This document shows positions 47,044-56,040 of a stretch of 64,000 nucleotides of DNA, in pieces; within the stretch, counting starts at the first letter, position 1, and each line of letters starts with the position of its first letter. The DNA lies in contig NZ_NQLA01000007.1 of assembly GCF_002252705.1 (NCBI RefSeq), positions 29,643 to 93,642 of the forward strand. The letters are read 5' to 3'. This DNA comes from Vulcanococcus limneticus LL (GTDB lineage Bacteria > Cyanobacteriota > Cyanobacteriia > PCC-6307 > Cyanobiaceae). The position numbers and the translations under genes were made by a program. Below the pieces are notes generated by a model, which saw only the letters and a list, made by a program, of their open reading frames with translations, was not told the DNA's origin and did not search any database.

Positions 47044-49221
47044 TCAGCCGGCAATGCGGCTGAAGTCCGCCAGGACTGAGGCCTGGTTGCGCAACACCCC
47101 CAGCAGGTTGAGCCGGTTGGTGCGCACCGCCGGCTCGTCGGCCATCACCATCACACTCTGATCGCCATCAAAGAAGGCCGCCAGGGTGTCGCGACTGGCC
47201 GCCAGGGCCCGGGCCAGCTCGCCATAGCGAGCGGCTCCCTCGCCGGCAGCGATCGGCTGGAGCTGCTCCAGCACCTGGAGCATGGCCGCCTCACTGGGCT
47301 TCTCGAACAGCGCGGCGTCAACCACGCCGGCGGGGCTGAGCCTGGCCGCATCCAGGCTGCCCTTCTCGGCCAGCCGCGCCGCCCGCGTCACCACGGCCTG
47401 CACGCCGGCCAGCTCGCCGCTGGCGCGCAGGGCAGCCAGCAGGTCGGCGCGTTGGCGGGCATCGGCCGGATCGCTGAGCACCCGTTCGATGGCCACACCC
47501 TCACCGGCCACCGCCTGCACGAGATCGCCATCCACCCCCTGCTCCTCCAGCAGGCTCACCAGGCGCTGGCGCAGGAACTCCGCCAGCTCCGTCGCCAGAG
47601 CAGGCGCCTGCACCGAAAAATGGGGCAGCAGCTGGGACCAGTGGGCCGTGGCGCGCCGCAGCAGCGCCTGCAGATCCAGGCTCCAGCCGCGCTCCCAGAG
47701 GATCTGGAGCAGGCCGTTGCCGGCGCGGCGCAGGGCGTAGGGATCGGAGGAGCCGCTGGGCCGCTCGCCCTTGGCATAGATACTGAGCAGCAGCTCCAGC
47801 CGCTCGGCCAGGGCCACCACGGCGCCGGCATCGGAACTGGGCAGATCGTCGCCGGCGCCGCGGGGCAGGTAGTGCTCCAGCACCGCCAGGGCCACGGCGC
47901 GGGGCTCGCCCTCGGCCAGCAGATACTTGCCGCCGATGATGCCCTGCAGCTCGGGGAATTCACCCACCATCTGGCTCACCAGATCGTGCTTGCACAGGTG
48001 GGCGGCGCGGCGGGCGTGGTCGCCCGTGGCGGCGCCGAGCTGCAGCTGCTCCAGCAGCACGTCAGTGAGCCATTCGATCCGCTCGACCCGATCCAGCAGG
48101 GAGCCCAGGCCTTCGGCGAAGGTGACGCGGGCCAGCTGGTCGCGGCGGTCGATGCTGGGTACGGCGCGATCGGCCTGCACAAAGAACTCGGCATCGGCCA
48201 GGCGGGCCTTGAGCACCCGCTCGTTGCCGCGGCGCACCGTGTCGCTGGCGGCCGGCAGGCCATTGCCGATGCACAGGAACCGCGGCAGCAGTGCATCCTT
48301 GGCATCGAGGGCCAGCGGATCGCTGGCGGCACCCGAGCGGTAGAGGGGCACATAGCGCTGGTGGGCGCGCATCACGGTGCTGAGCACCTCCGGCGGCAGG
48401 CCGAGGGACTGCTCGGCCACCGACCCCTCGATCAGCAGCGGCGCCTCCACCAGGTCGGTGAGCTCGTCGAACAGGTCGTCCGGCAGGTCGGGGCGGGCGC
48501 CCAGGGCAGCGGCGGCCTCCAGCACGGCGGAGCGGATGGCAGCGGCCCGGCCAGCGCGATCCACCTGCACCCCCACGGCGGCCAGGCTCTCGGCGTAGGC
48601 CCCGGCACTGGGGATGGTCACGGATTCGGCCAGCAGCCGGTGGCCGCGGCTGGTGTTGCCGGCGCGCACCTCCGGATCGCTGCCCTGCAGCGTGACGGAG
48701 ATCACGGTGGCATCCAGCAGAGCCACCAGCCAGCGCACGGGCCGGGAGAAGCGGCTCTCGCCCTCCCCCCAGCGCATGAAGCGACGGCCCTGCAGGGCGC
48801 CGATCCACTGGGGGATGTGCTCGGCCAGCACGGCGGCGGTGGGGCGACCCCGCTCCAGCACCCGGGCGAACACGAAGGGGCCCTTGGGGGTATCGCGCAG
48901 CTCCAGGGCCTCAGGGGCGATGCCGCAGCGCTTGGCGAAGCCGATAGCGGCCGGCGTAGGGACGCCGTCCTTGAAGGCCTGGCCGGCGGGCGGGCCCTTG
49001 CGCTCCTCCTCGAGGTCGGCGGCGGCGGCGGGGAGACCCTCCACCAGCAGGGCAATGCGGCGGGGCGTGCTGGTGGTGGTCACCACGCCGTGGCTGAGGC
49101 GTTGTTCAGTCAGATCGCGGCGTACCAGCTGTTCAAGCTGGGGCAGGGCCAGGCGGGCGAAGTCGGCGGGCAGCTCCTCGGTTCCGATCTCCAGCAGAAA
49201 GGTCGACAAGGGGCAGGCCAC
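47044..49221 (-). CDS. glyS: Glycyl-tRNA synthetase beta subunit
   Basis: Beta chain of the bacterial alpha2beta2 glycyl-tRNA synthetase, binding and checking tRNA-Gly. From GTG 49221 it has 725 residues. It begins with the family start STFLLEIGTEELPADF, contains TLLPRFLCIGNG-like and LLAEGEP segments, and ends in the DALR anticodon-binding domain (FFDGDQSVMVMADEPAVRTNRLNLL). A TTG four codons upstream is an alternative start. The alpha subunit gene is not in the window. Confidence 0.95.
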   Translation of the reverse strand: MACPLSTFLLEIGTEELPADFARLALPQLEQLVRRDLTEQRLSHGVVTTTSTPRRIALLVEGLPAAAADLEEERKGPPAGQAFKDGVPTPAAIGFAKRCGIAPEALELRDTPKGPFVFARVLERGRPTAAVLAEHIPQWIGALQGRRFMRWGEGESRFSRPVRWLVALLDATVISVTLQGSDPEVRAGNTSRGHRLLAESVTIPSAGAYAESLAAVGVQVDRAGRAAAIRSAVLEAAAALGARPDLPDDLFDELTDLVEAPLLIEGSVAEQSLGLPPEVLSTVMRAHQRYVPLYRSGAASDPLALDAKDALLPRFLCIGNGLPAASDTVRRGNERVLKARLADAEFFVQADRAVPSIDRRDQLARVTFAEGLGSLLDRVERIEWLTDVLLEQLQLGAATGDHARRAAHLCKHDLVSQMVGEFPELQGIIGGKYLLAEGEPRAVALAVLEHYLPRGAGDDLPSSDAGAVVALAERLELLLSIYAKGERPSGSSDPYALRRAGNGLLQILWERGWSLDLQALLRRATAHWSQLLPHFSVQAPALATELAEFLRQRLVSLLEEQGVDGDLVQAVAGEGVAIERVLSDPADARQRADLLAALRASGELAGVQAVVTRAARLAEKGSLDAARLSPAGVVDAALFEKPSEAAMLQVLEQLQPIAAGEGAARYGELARALAASRDTLAAFFDGDQSVMVMADEPAVRTNRLNLLGVLRNQASVLADFSRIAG

Positions 49222-49330
49222 GGCAGCCCCCAACTTTATGGAAGGGGCCTGCGGCGGCAGCGCAGGGGCCTGGGGCCACAGCCCCCGTCCGGCCGCTTCG
49301 CTAGCTTCGACCTACGACCGTGGCGCCGCT

Positions 49331-51328
49331 GTGACCGTGACTGGAAGGCAGACCTCTGGATCCAAGCCCGGATCCAGCAAGAAGGGCTCTGCCACTGTCC
49401 AGGCCACGGTCAAGACGGTCCAGGCCACTGCCCAGACGCAAGCCGCGCAGCCCGCAGCAGCCCAGGCGGACATCCTGCAGCCCGGTACCGCCCAGCCAGA
49501 CGCCACTACACCCGCCAAGGGCGCCAAGCCAACGGGCTCGCCGAGGCCAGCCGGCGTCCCCCCCCAAGTCAGCACCCCAGCCGGGCCTTTCCCGAGCATC
49601 GCCGCCGGAACGGAGCGCAGCAAGTTCGAGCAGCTCAAGGCCGACAGCGACTACCTCAAGGAACCCCTGCGCACCGAACTGGCCAACGACAAGCCCAACT
49701 TCAGCGAGGGGGGCGTGCAGCTGCTCAAGTTCCACGGCAGCTACCAGCAGGACAACCGCGAGAACCGCCAGAAGGGCAAGGACAAGGACTGGCAGATGAT
49801 GCTGCGCCTGCGCAGCCCGGGCGGGCGGGTGCCAGCCCAGCTGTTCCTGGCCATGGATGAACTGGCGGACCGGCTTGGCAACGGCACCCTGCGGGCCACC
49901 ACCCGGCAGACCTTCCAGATGCACGGGGTGGCCAAGGCCGACCTGAAGGAGGTGATCGGCACGATCATCCGCTCCCTCGGCTCCACCCTGGCCGCCTGCG
50001 GTGACATCAACCGCAACGTGATGGCCCCGGCCGCGCCGTTCGAGAAGGGGGCCTACCCGGCGGCGCGCCAACTGGCCAACCAGATCGCCGATCTGCTGGT
50101 GCCCGTGGCGGCCGAGGGCTCCTACCTCGACCTGTGGGTGGACGGCGAACTCAGCTACCGAATCAAGCCCCAGGCGCCGGTGAAGGCGGTGCGGAGCCGC
50201 CAGCAGGAGGGCGGCGTGTTCAGCGGCGATGCCAACGAACCCCTCTACGGGACCACCTTCCTGCCGCGCAAGTTCAAGGTGGCCGTGACGGCACCGGGTG
50301 ACAACTCGGTGGACCTGCTGACCCAGGACATTGGCCTGGTGGCCTTTACCGACGCCAGCGGCAGCCTGCGGGGCTGCAACGTGTACGTGGGCGGCGGCAT
50401 GGGCCGCACCCACAACAAGGAGGAGACCTTCGCCCGTACCGCCGACCCGCTGGGCTACGTGGCGGCGGAGCACGTGCTGGATCTGGTGCAGGCCATCGTG
50501 GCCCTGCAGCGCGACCACGGCGACCGCCAGCAGCGGCGTCACTCTCGCATGAAGTATCTGATCCACGAGCGTGGCATCGCCTGGTTCAAATCCGAGCTGA
50601 AGACGCACTACTTCAGCCACCCGATCAAGGGTCTGCGGCAGGAACCGAAAGTCAAGCTGGAGGACTACCTGGGCTGGCACCGCCAGAGCAGCGGCCTCTG
50701 GTTTGTGGGGATCCCGCTGCTGAGCGGCCGCCTGGCCGGCCCGTTCAAGGCGGGGCTGCGCCGGCTGGTGGAGACCTACCAGCTGGAGATCCGCGTCACC
50801 CCCAACCAGGACCTGCTGCTCTGCAACATCGGCAGCGCCCAGCGCTCCAGCGTGCGGGAGGGCCTGGCGGCCCTGGGGGTGGAGAGCCCCGAGGCGCCGG
50901 CAGCCCTGGCGCGCCACGCCCTGGCCTGCCCGGCCCTGCCCCTCTGCGGCCTGGCCGTGACGGAGGCAGAGCGGGGCCTGCCGGCGATCCTCGAGCGCCT
51001 CGAGGCCCAGCTGCAACGCCTGGAGATCGAGAAATCGATCCTGGTGCGTGTGACGGGCTGCCCCAACGGCTGCGCCCGCCCCTACATGGCCGAACTGGGG
51101 CTGGTGGGCAGCGGGCCCGACCTCTATCAGCTCTGGCTTGGCGGCGCCCCCAACCTCACCCGCCTGGCCGAGCCCTACCTCGATCGGGTGCCGCTGGAGG
51201 ATCTGGAGACCACCCTCGAGCCGCTGCTGCTGAGCTGGAAGGCGGCCGGCGGTCGCCGCAGCCTGGGGGATCACGTGGTGAAGCTGGGCCGCGACGCCGT
51301 TGGCGCACTCCTGACTCCCACCACCTGA
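49331..51328 (+). CDS. sir: Sulfite reductase, ferredoxin-dependent
   Basis: Six-electron reduction of sulfite to sulfide with reduced ferredoxin. It has a sirohaem and a [4Fe-4S] cluster coordinated here by C533, C539 (ACPALPLC), C577 and C581 (GCPNGC). GTG 49331 gives 665 residues (VTVTGRQ, matching the MTVT start seen in relatives). The conserved part (KFEQLKADSDYLKEPL) begins only at about residue 97, so there is a Thr/Gln/Ala/Pro-rich N-terminal extension of about 70 residues beyond the usual. It is divergent from glyS with 109 bases between. Confidence 0.94.
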   Translation: MTVTGRQTSGSKPGSSKKGSATVQATVKTVQATAQTQAAQPAAAQADILQPGTAQPDATTPAKGAKPTGSPRPAGVPPQVSTPAGPFPSIAAGTERSKFEQLKADSDYLKEPLRTELANDKPNFSEGGVQLLKFHGSYQQDNRENRQKGKDKDWQMMLRLRSPGGRVPAQLFLAMDELADRLGNGTLRATTRQTFQMHGVAKADLKEVIGTIIRSLGSTLAACGDINRNVMAPAAPFEKGAYPAARQLANQIADLLVPVAAEGSYLDLWVDGELSYRIKPQAPVKAVRSRQQEGGVFSGDANEPLYGTTFLPRKFKVAVTAPGDNSVDLLTQDIGLVAFTDASGSLRGCNVYVGGGMGRTHNKEETFARTADPLGYVAAEHVLDLVQAIVALQRDHGDRQQRRHSRMKYLIHERGIAWFKSELKTHYFSHPIKGLRQEPKVKLEDYLGWHRQSSGLWFVGIPLLSGRLAGPFKAGLRRLVETYQLEIRVTPNQDLLLCNIGSAQRSSVREGLAALGVESPEAPAALARHALACPALPLCGLAVTEAERGLPAILERLEAQLQRLEIEKSILVRVTGCPNGCARPYMAELGLVGSGPDLYQLWLGGAPNLTRLAEPYLDRVPLEDLETTLEPLLLSWKAAGGRRSLGDHVVKLGRDAVGALLTPTT

Positions 51329-51753
51329 TGCCGATGGCCCGTTCCCTGCCACCCCTGCCCATCGGCGCGCCGCGCAGACTCGCCCTGGCGGCCGCAGCCC
51401 TTGGCCAGGCCCTGGCGCTGGCTCTGGCGGGGCCGCTCGACGCCGCCTCGGCGAAGCCGCCCCCGGATCCGGAGGCCGATCGTCGGCCCGATCCGCCGGC
51501 CTCGCGGGTGGAGCGCTTCGACCCGGATGCCAGCACCTGCCGGCCTGAGAACCTGCTGCGGGGCTACCGCAACCAGCTGGCCCAGTTCGCCGACCAGCCA
51601 GCGGCGGCCCAGGCCCAGCTTCGCCGCCTGCAGCGGGACCTGGCGGTGGGCAGCATCAACGGCTGCATCCAACGGGGGCTGCTGAGCAAGGAGCAGGCCA
51701 GAACGTTGGCCGCCTCGATGGGAATCGATCGGGACGGGACGGCCAAGCCATAG
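51328..51753 (+). CDS. Hypothetical exported protein after sir
   Basis: 141 residues, with its ATG overlapping the sir stop by one base (a second ATG is at 51334). Signal peptide with hydrophobic core at about 18-35, cleavage near ASA-K. The mature part has two Cys (STCRPENLL and INGCIQRGL) and an amphipathic helical pattern ending in LLSKEQARTLAASMGI. Translational coupling to sir suggests co-expression; no family recognised. Confidence 0.6.
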   Translation: MPMARSLPPLPIGAPRRLALAAAALGQALALALAGPLDAASAKPPPDPEADRRPDPPASRVERFDPDASTCRPENLLRGYRNQLAQFADQPAAAQAQLRRLQRDLAVGSINGCIQRGLLSKEQARTLAASMGIDRDGTAKP

Positions 51754-51783
51754 CCCGCTGCGCCCCCCTGACGAGTCCCCGGA

Positions 51784-52533
51784 TCAGCCCGTCTCCAGCC
51801 AGCGTCCGTAGCGGGCGCAGGCTGCGCCGCTGCGCCAGGCCCAGAGCTGATCGCCCCAGCTGAAGTGCCACCACTCGTTGGGGTGCTGGGCGAAACCGGC
51901 CGAGGCCATGGCCTCCCGCAGCAGCGTGCGGCGCCGATGCCACTCCCGCGCCTCTGCCTCCATCGCCTGTGCCTCAGCCTCCGATGCGCCGGCAGTGCCA
52001 GCCGTGGTGGCTGGGGCACCTGAAGCGAAGTGGTCCGGCTCGGACACGGCGCCGATCGCATCGATCGGAGAACCCAGGTTCAGCTCCCGGCCCTCGGCAT
52101 CGGCGAGGGTCAGGTCCACGGCCGCCCCGGTGCTGTGGGGCGGCGGGGTGGTGGGATCGTCGCTGGGGGGGGCCCAGAAGCGACCCACCTCGGCCTGCAC
52201 CGCCGCCAGGGCCGGCGAGGGGCGGTGCGGATCCACGCCCCTGAGCCGGCATTCCTCGGCGATGGCGTGCTCCACCATGAAGCGCTGCACCGCCAGGGGC
52301 CGCCAGGCGTCAAAAATCGTCAAGCGCCACCCCGGTTGCTGGCGCCGCAGGGCCGCGTCGGCCAGCAGGAGCCGCTCGATCACGCCACTGCGCAGCCGGA
52401 AGGGCGAGGCCCCGATGCCATAGGGGGCGCCAAGGGCGGCGTAGGGATGGGGCTCCAGCCGCGGCAGCGCGCCCGGCAGCTCCAGCAGCGGCTCGCCGCA
52501 GTCGGCGATGGGGATGGAACTCCAGGGGCGCAA
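51784..52533 (-). CDS. D-Ala-D-Ala dipeptidase, VanX/M15D family
   Basis: Zn-dependent dipeptidase. It has 249 residues. Zinc and catalytic residues are H133 and D140 in HSTGAAVDL, and E220 with H223 in EWWHFSWG. FDAWRP near 74 is the family R site. An Ala/Glu/Ser/Thr insertion at about 171-196, between the two catalytic halves, is not typical. No signal peptide is evident, so it is probably cytoplasmic and involved in D-Ala recycling rather than antibiotic resistance (no vanH/vanA neighbours). Confidence 0.85.
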   Translation of the reverse strand: MRPWSSIPIADCGEPLLELPGALPRLEPHPYAALGAPYGIGASPFRLRSGVIERLLLADAALRRQQPGWRLTIFDAWRPLAVQRFMVEHAIAEECRLRGVDPHRPSPALAAVQAEVGRFWAPPSDDPTTPPPHSTGAAVDLTLADAEGRELNLGSPIDAIGAVSEPDHFASGAPATTAGTAGASEAEAQAMEAEAREWHRRRTLLREAMASAGFAQHPNEWWHFSWGDQLWAWRSGAACARYGRWLETG

Positions 52534-52622
52534 CGGGCTGGCGAGCGGCGGTCCCCATTCAAGGGCGACGGCGATCGGCCCGGCCGCCGTGGGGAAGGGA
52601 CCTCCATGGGTACGGTGCGCCC

Positions 52623-53435
52623 ATGGACAGCCCAGCGCCCACCCCCTACCTCGACCTCCAGGCGGTGGAGACCTGGCTGGGCCCCCGGCGGGTGTTCGAG
52701 GACCTCACCCTGCAGCTGCATCGGGGGGAGCACACCGTGATCCTTGGCCCCAACGGCTCCGGCAAGAGCTCGCTGATCAAGCTGCTCAGCCGGGAGCTCT
52801 ACCCCGTGGTGAAGCCGGGCTCGCACCTGCGCCTCTTCGGCAGCGACTGCGTGAACCTCTGGCAGCTCCGGGCCCGCATCGGGCTGGTGTCAGCAGACCT
52901 GCAGGCCACCCATCTCAGCGGCGGCGTGGGGCGCACCCGCGCCAGTGACGTGGTGCTCTCGGGCTTCTTCGGCTCGGTGGGGCTCGGCCGCAGCCAGCAG
53001 CCCAGCGCCGCCCAGCACGCCCGCGTGGCGGAACTGCTCGAGCAGCTCGGGCTGACTGATCTGGCAGCCCGCCCCTATGCCGAACTCTCCGACGGTCAGC
53101 GCCGCCGGCTGTTGCTGGCCCGCGCCCTCGTGCACGACCCCGAGGTGCTGGTGCTGGATGAGCCCACCAACGGCCTCGACCTGAAGGCCAGGCACCAGCT
53201 GCTGGACCAACTGCGCCGGCTGGCCCGCGCCGGCACCACCCTGCTGCTGGTGACCCACCAGATCGAGGCGATCGTGCCCGAAATCGAACGGGCCGTGCTG
53301 CTGCGCCAGGGCCGCGTGGTGGGCGATGGCCCCACGGCCGACCTGCTCCAGGAGGGGGTCCTGAGCGAGCTGTTCGACACCCCCTTGCGGGTGCTCACGT
53401 CCAACGGCTATCGCCAGGTGCTACCGGCGGGCTGA
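52623..53435 (+). CDS. ABC transporter ATP-binding protein (soluble, unknown substrate)
   Basis: 270 residues, a single ATPase domain. Walker A GPNGSGKSS is at 42-50, the signature LSDGQRRRLLLARAL (Asp for the usual Gly-1), Walker B VLVLDEPTNGLD, and H-loop VTHQIEAIVPEI. The form resembles ModF/YlmA-type ATPases without a permease. No membrane partner lies nearby; the next gene is a glycosyltransferase. Confidence 0.85.
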   Translation: MDSPAPTPYLDLQAVETWLGPRRVFEDLTLQLHRGEHTVILGPNGSGKSSLIKLLSRELYPVVKPGSHLRLFGSDCVNLWQLRARIGLVSADLQATHLSGGVGRTRASDVVLSGFFGSVGLGRSQQPSAAQHARVAELLEQLGLTDLAARPYAELSDGQRRRLLLARALVHDPEVLVLDEPTNGLDLKARHQLLDQLRRLARAGTTLLLVTHQIEAIVPEIERAVLLRQGRVVGDGPTADLLQEGVLSELFDTPLRVLTSNGYRQVLPAG

Positions 53436-53596
53436 CCTGAGCTGGCCCTGCGCAGGCGGGCGTACGGCCGTGACGGACGACACAGGGACAGGTATCGGCG
53501 GGCAGCCGATAACCCAGGCCTAACCAGGGTCCTCCCTCCCCTTAACGACCGCTGCACCGACCTGGGGAAGGCTTGACGCGACTGCGTTTCCGGTCG

Positions 53597-55282
53597 ATGC
53601 CCCCCTGCCGCCCGCAGCTGCCGCCCCTGCCCCTGCTGATCGGCGGACTGTGGCTGCTGGCCGTGGCGACCGCGCTGGTGGGCCTGGGGGATCTGCCCCT
53701 GCGGGACTGGGATGAGGGCATCGTCGCCCGGGTGGCCCTCGAGACCAGCCAGGCCCCCTGGAGCCAGAAGTTGCTGCCCACCTACTGGGGCGAGCCCTAC
53801 CTGAACAAGCCGCCCGGGCTGCATCTGCTGATCGCGGCTGCCATCGGCCTCTGGCGGAGCCTCACCGCCGCACAGGCCGCAACCCTGCCCCCGGAGTGGG
53901 TGGTGCGCCTGGTGCCAGCGCTGCTCTCCACGGCCCTGGTGCCGCTGCTGGCGGCGATCCAGGGGCGGTTGCGACCCGGCGATCGCCCCAGCGCCCTGGC
54001 CACCGGCGCCATCGCCCTGACACTGCTGCCCCTGGCTCGCCACGGCCGCCTGGCCATGCTCGACGGCTGCCAGCTGGTGGCGATGGCACTGATCTGGTGG
54101 GGCCTGTTGGGCGCCACGGCCCCGCGGCCACGGCTGCTGCGCTGGGGTCTGGTGGCGGGGCTGGGGGGCACGGCGCTGCTGCTGCTCAAGGCGCCCACGG
54201 CCCTGCCGGTGCTGGTGATGGCCCTGGCGCTGCGGCTCCTGGATCGCGATCTGGGCCGCCGCGACTGGGCCTGGCTGCTGGCCGTGATCGCCCTTGGGCT
54301 GCTGCCGGGGCTGGCCTGGCATGGCTTCCACGCCCTAGCCCGCGGCGACGGGGCCCTGCAGATGTGGACCAGCCAGGGGTTTGCGCGGGTCAGCCAGGCG
54401 ATGGAGGGCCATGGCGGCGGACCCCTGGAGCCGGTGCTGGAAGTGCTTGAGGGCGGATGGCCCTGGCTGCCGCTCTGGCCCTTCGGCCTTGGCCTGGCCT
54501 GGCGCCAGCGGCGCAGCCAGGCCGGGCGCTGGTGCCTGGGCCTGACCCTGGGCACCGCGCTGCTGGTGCTGCCGCTGCGCACCCAGTTGCCCTGGTACAG
54601 CCTGCTGCTCTGGCCGAGCTTCGCCCTGGTCTGCGGCCCGGTGTTCGCTTGGCTGGTGGTTCGCGGGCGGGAGCTGCGGCCGCCCTGGACCCGGCAGCTG
54701 GCGCGGCTGCCCAGGCTGTGGGCCCTGATTGGGACCGCGGGCCTGCTGGCATCCCTGTTGGTGGTCTCGGGGCTGGTGGGCCTCAGCAGCGGCCATGGCC
54801 TGGTGGCCCTGGGCCTGGGCCTCGGGCTGCTACTCGGGGGGCGGATGCTGGACTCGCGCCGGAGCCCGCGGCGATGGGCGGGAGGCCTGGGGGCCGTGGC
54901 CGGCGTCTGGCTCAGCCTGCTGGTGCTGATGGCGAGTCCGCTCTGGCTGTGGGAACTCAACGAGAGCTGGGGGACGCCCGCGGTGGCCCGGATGCTGCAC
55001 GAGCGCGGCGTGAGCGGGCCGGTGCGGATCTGGCAGGAGAGCGAGCGGCCCAGCCTCAACTGGTATGCCGGCCGGCGCATCCGTGGCGCCAATCGCAGCT
55101 CGGACCTGCGCAGCGGCGAGGACCCGGGGCCGGAGCTGCTCAGCCGCCAGGCCCCGCGCCCGGAGGAGCTGCGCTGCCGCCAGCTGGAGCAGGGGGAGAG
55201 CCTGGGCCTCTACCGCTGCCGGGCCGAGCCCGCCAGCGGCGACCAGGCCCGGGCGGACGCGCCCCCAGCCCTGCGCTCCTGA
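53597..55282 (+). CDS. Membrane glycosyltransferase, GT39/ArnT-like
   Basis: 561 residues with about 12 membrane helices. The first periplasmic loop carries the acidic motif LRDWDEG expected of GT-C enzymes (D-E pair), followed by LNKPPGLHLLIAA, which is typical of ArnT/PMT-type dolichyl/undecaprenyl-phosphate sugar transferases. The C-terminal 100 residues form a soluble periplasmic part. It would add a sugar to lipid or protein outside the plasma membrane; the acceptor is unknown. A TTG start at 53573 is possible. Confidence 0.8.
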   Translation: MPPCRPQLPPLPLLIGGLWLLAVATALVGLGDLPLRDWDEGIVARVALETSQAPWSQKLLPTYWGEPYLNKPPGLHLLIAAAIGLWRSLTAAQAATLPPEWVVRLVPALLSTALVPLLAAIQGRLRPGDRPSALATGAIALTLLPLARHGRLAMLDGCQLVAMALIWWGLLGATAPRPRLLRWGLVAGLGGTALLLLKAPTALPVLVMALALRLLDRDLGRRDWAWLLAVIALGLLPGLAWHGFHALARGDGALQMWTSQGFARVSQAMEGHGGGPLEPVLEVLEGGWPWLPLWPFGLGLAWRQRRSQAGRWCLGLTLGTALLVLPLRTQLPWYSLLLWPSFALVCGPVFAWLVVRGRELRPPWTRQLARLPRLWALIGTAGLLASLLVVSGLVGLSSGHGLVALGLGLGLLLGGRMLDSRRSPRRWAGGLGAVAGVWLSLLVLMASPLWLWELNESWGTPAVARMLHERGVSGPVRIWQESERPSLNWYAGRRIRGANRSSDLRSGEDPGPELLSRQAPRPEELRCRQLEQGESLGLYRCRAEPASGDQARADAPPALRS

Positions 55283-55316
55283 CATACCCCCGCCGGCCAG
55301 ACCCAGCAGGGCCGCC

Positions 55317-55547
55317 TCAACCAACCTGCGACTGGCCGGCGAGCCCCTGCTCCTGGCGCACTTCCTGGCGCCGCTCCTGGCGGTGCTTCACCCGCGCCGC
55401 ATGCAGGTCATGGCGGGTGATGCGGAAGCCCAGCAGCCGGGCCGACTGGAGCAGCTCCTGCTCGGAGCGGCAGCGGCGCAGGTTGCGTCGCAGGCCGCGG
55501 TCGGATTCGGCCTGGTCCACCAGGCGCTGCAGTTCAATCCAGCTCAT
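55317..55547 (-). CDS. Nif11-domain small protein
   Basis: 76 residues from ATG 55547 ([26 protein letters not shown]). The helical Nif11 pattern LQRLV..AESD..LRR.L..C.S..ELL..A..LGF.IT..DL is clear. Nif11 domains also serve as leaders of prochlorosin-type peptides, but this one has no double-Gly site and no Cys-rich core (one Cys in all). It is therefore unlikely to be a lanthipeptide precursor. The tail is Arg/Gln-rich. Divergent from the ferredoxin gene. Confidence 0.7.
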   Translation of the reverse strand: MSWIELQRLVDQAESDRGLRRNLRRCRSEQELLQSARLLGFRITRHDLHAARVKHRQERRQEVRQEQGLAGQSQVG

Positions 55548-55607
55548 CAAAAGGGATGCCGGGAGCCCAGTATCCCGACCCTGCCAAGGGGATTCCAGGC
55601 CCCACGC

Positions 55608-55633
55608 GGTCACAATTGCGACCAGATGTGACC
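55608..55633. promoter_or_regulatory. Inverted repeat in the Nif11/ferredoxin divergent promoter
   Basis: GGTCACA and TGTGACC form perfect arms separated by 12 bases, placed between the two divergent genes (60 bases from one start, 94 from the other). The TCACA/TGTGA half-sites recall CRP-family sites, but in the opposite (outward) order, so the binding protein is unknown. Confidence 0.45.
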
Positions 55634-55726
55634 GGCGCCCGGTGGGCAAAACCCGACGCCGCTGCCGCACCGCCACTGCCGAACGACCAGAGCGCGGCTA
55701 AACCAGGCAGGACAGAGCGAATCCCC

Positions 55727-56011
55727 ATGGCCAGTTACACCATCAGCCTTGAGGGCGGCGAAAGCTTCCCCTGCGCCGATGACCAGTACATCCTCGATGC
55801 GGCCGAAGCCGCCGGGGTGGACCTGCCCTACTCCTGTAGGGCAGGGGCCTGCAGCGCCTGCGCCGGCCGGATCCTCTCCGGCAGCGTGGATCAGGCCGAC
55901 CAGAGCTTCCTCGACGACGACCAGATCGCCGCCGGCTTTGCCCTGCTCTGCGTCAGCTACCCCCTGAGCGACTGCAGCATCCGCAAGGACGTAGCCGAGG
56001 AACTGGGCTGA
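55727..56011 (+). CDS. petF: Plant-type [2Fe-2S] ferredoxin
   Basis: Small soluble electron carrier from photosystem I to FNR, nitrite and sulfite reductases. It has 94 residues. Cluster cysteines C37, C42, C45 and C75 show the CX4CX2CX29C spacing. The usual loop [11 protein letters not shown] is intact. The ATG at 55727 gives the standard length; the frame open upstream is not ferredoxin-like. Whether it is the main photosynthetic ferredoxin or a minor paralogue cannot be told. Confidence 0.92.
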   Translation: MASYTISLEGGESFPCADDQYILDAAEAAGVDLPYSCRAGACSACAGRILSGSVDQADQSFLDDDQIAAGFALLCVSYPLSDCSIRKDVAEELG

Positions 56012-56040
56012 AGCGACAGCCGCAGGCCCGTGCGGGAGCC

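Noticed and set aside
51784..52533. Vancomycin-resistance role for the VanX-like gene
   Set aside because: No vanH, vanA/B or vanRS neighbours; M15 dipeptidases are common in cyanobacterial cell-wall recycling.
53493..53511. Hairpin TATCGGC/GCCGATA between the ABC ATPase and the GT39 gene
   Set aside because: A 7-bp stem with a 5-base loop and no T-run; it may aid termination but is too weak to call.
55317..55547. Nif11 protein as a prochlorosin-type lanthipeptide precursor
   Set aside because: It has no double-glycine cleavage site, one Cys only, and no LanM-type synthetase in the window.
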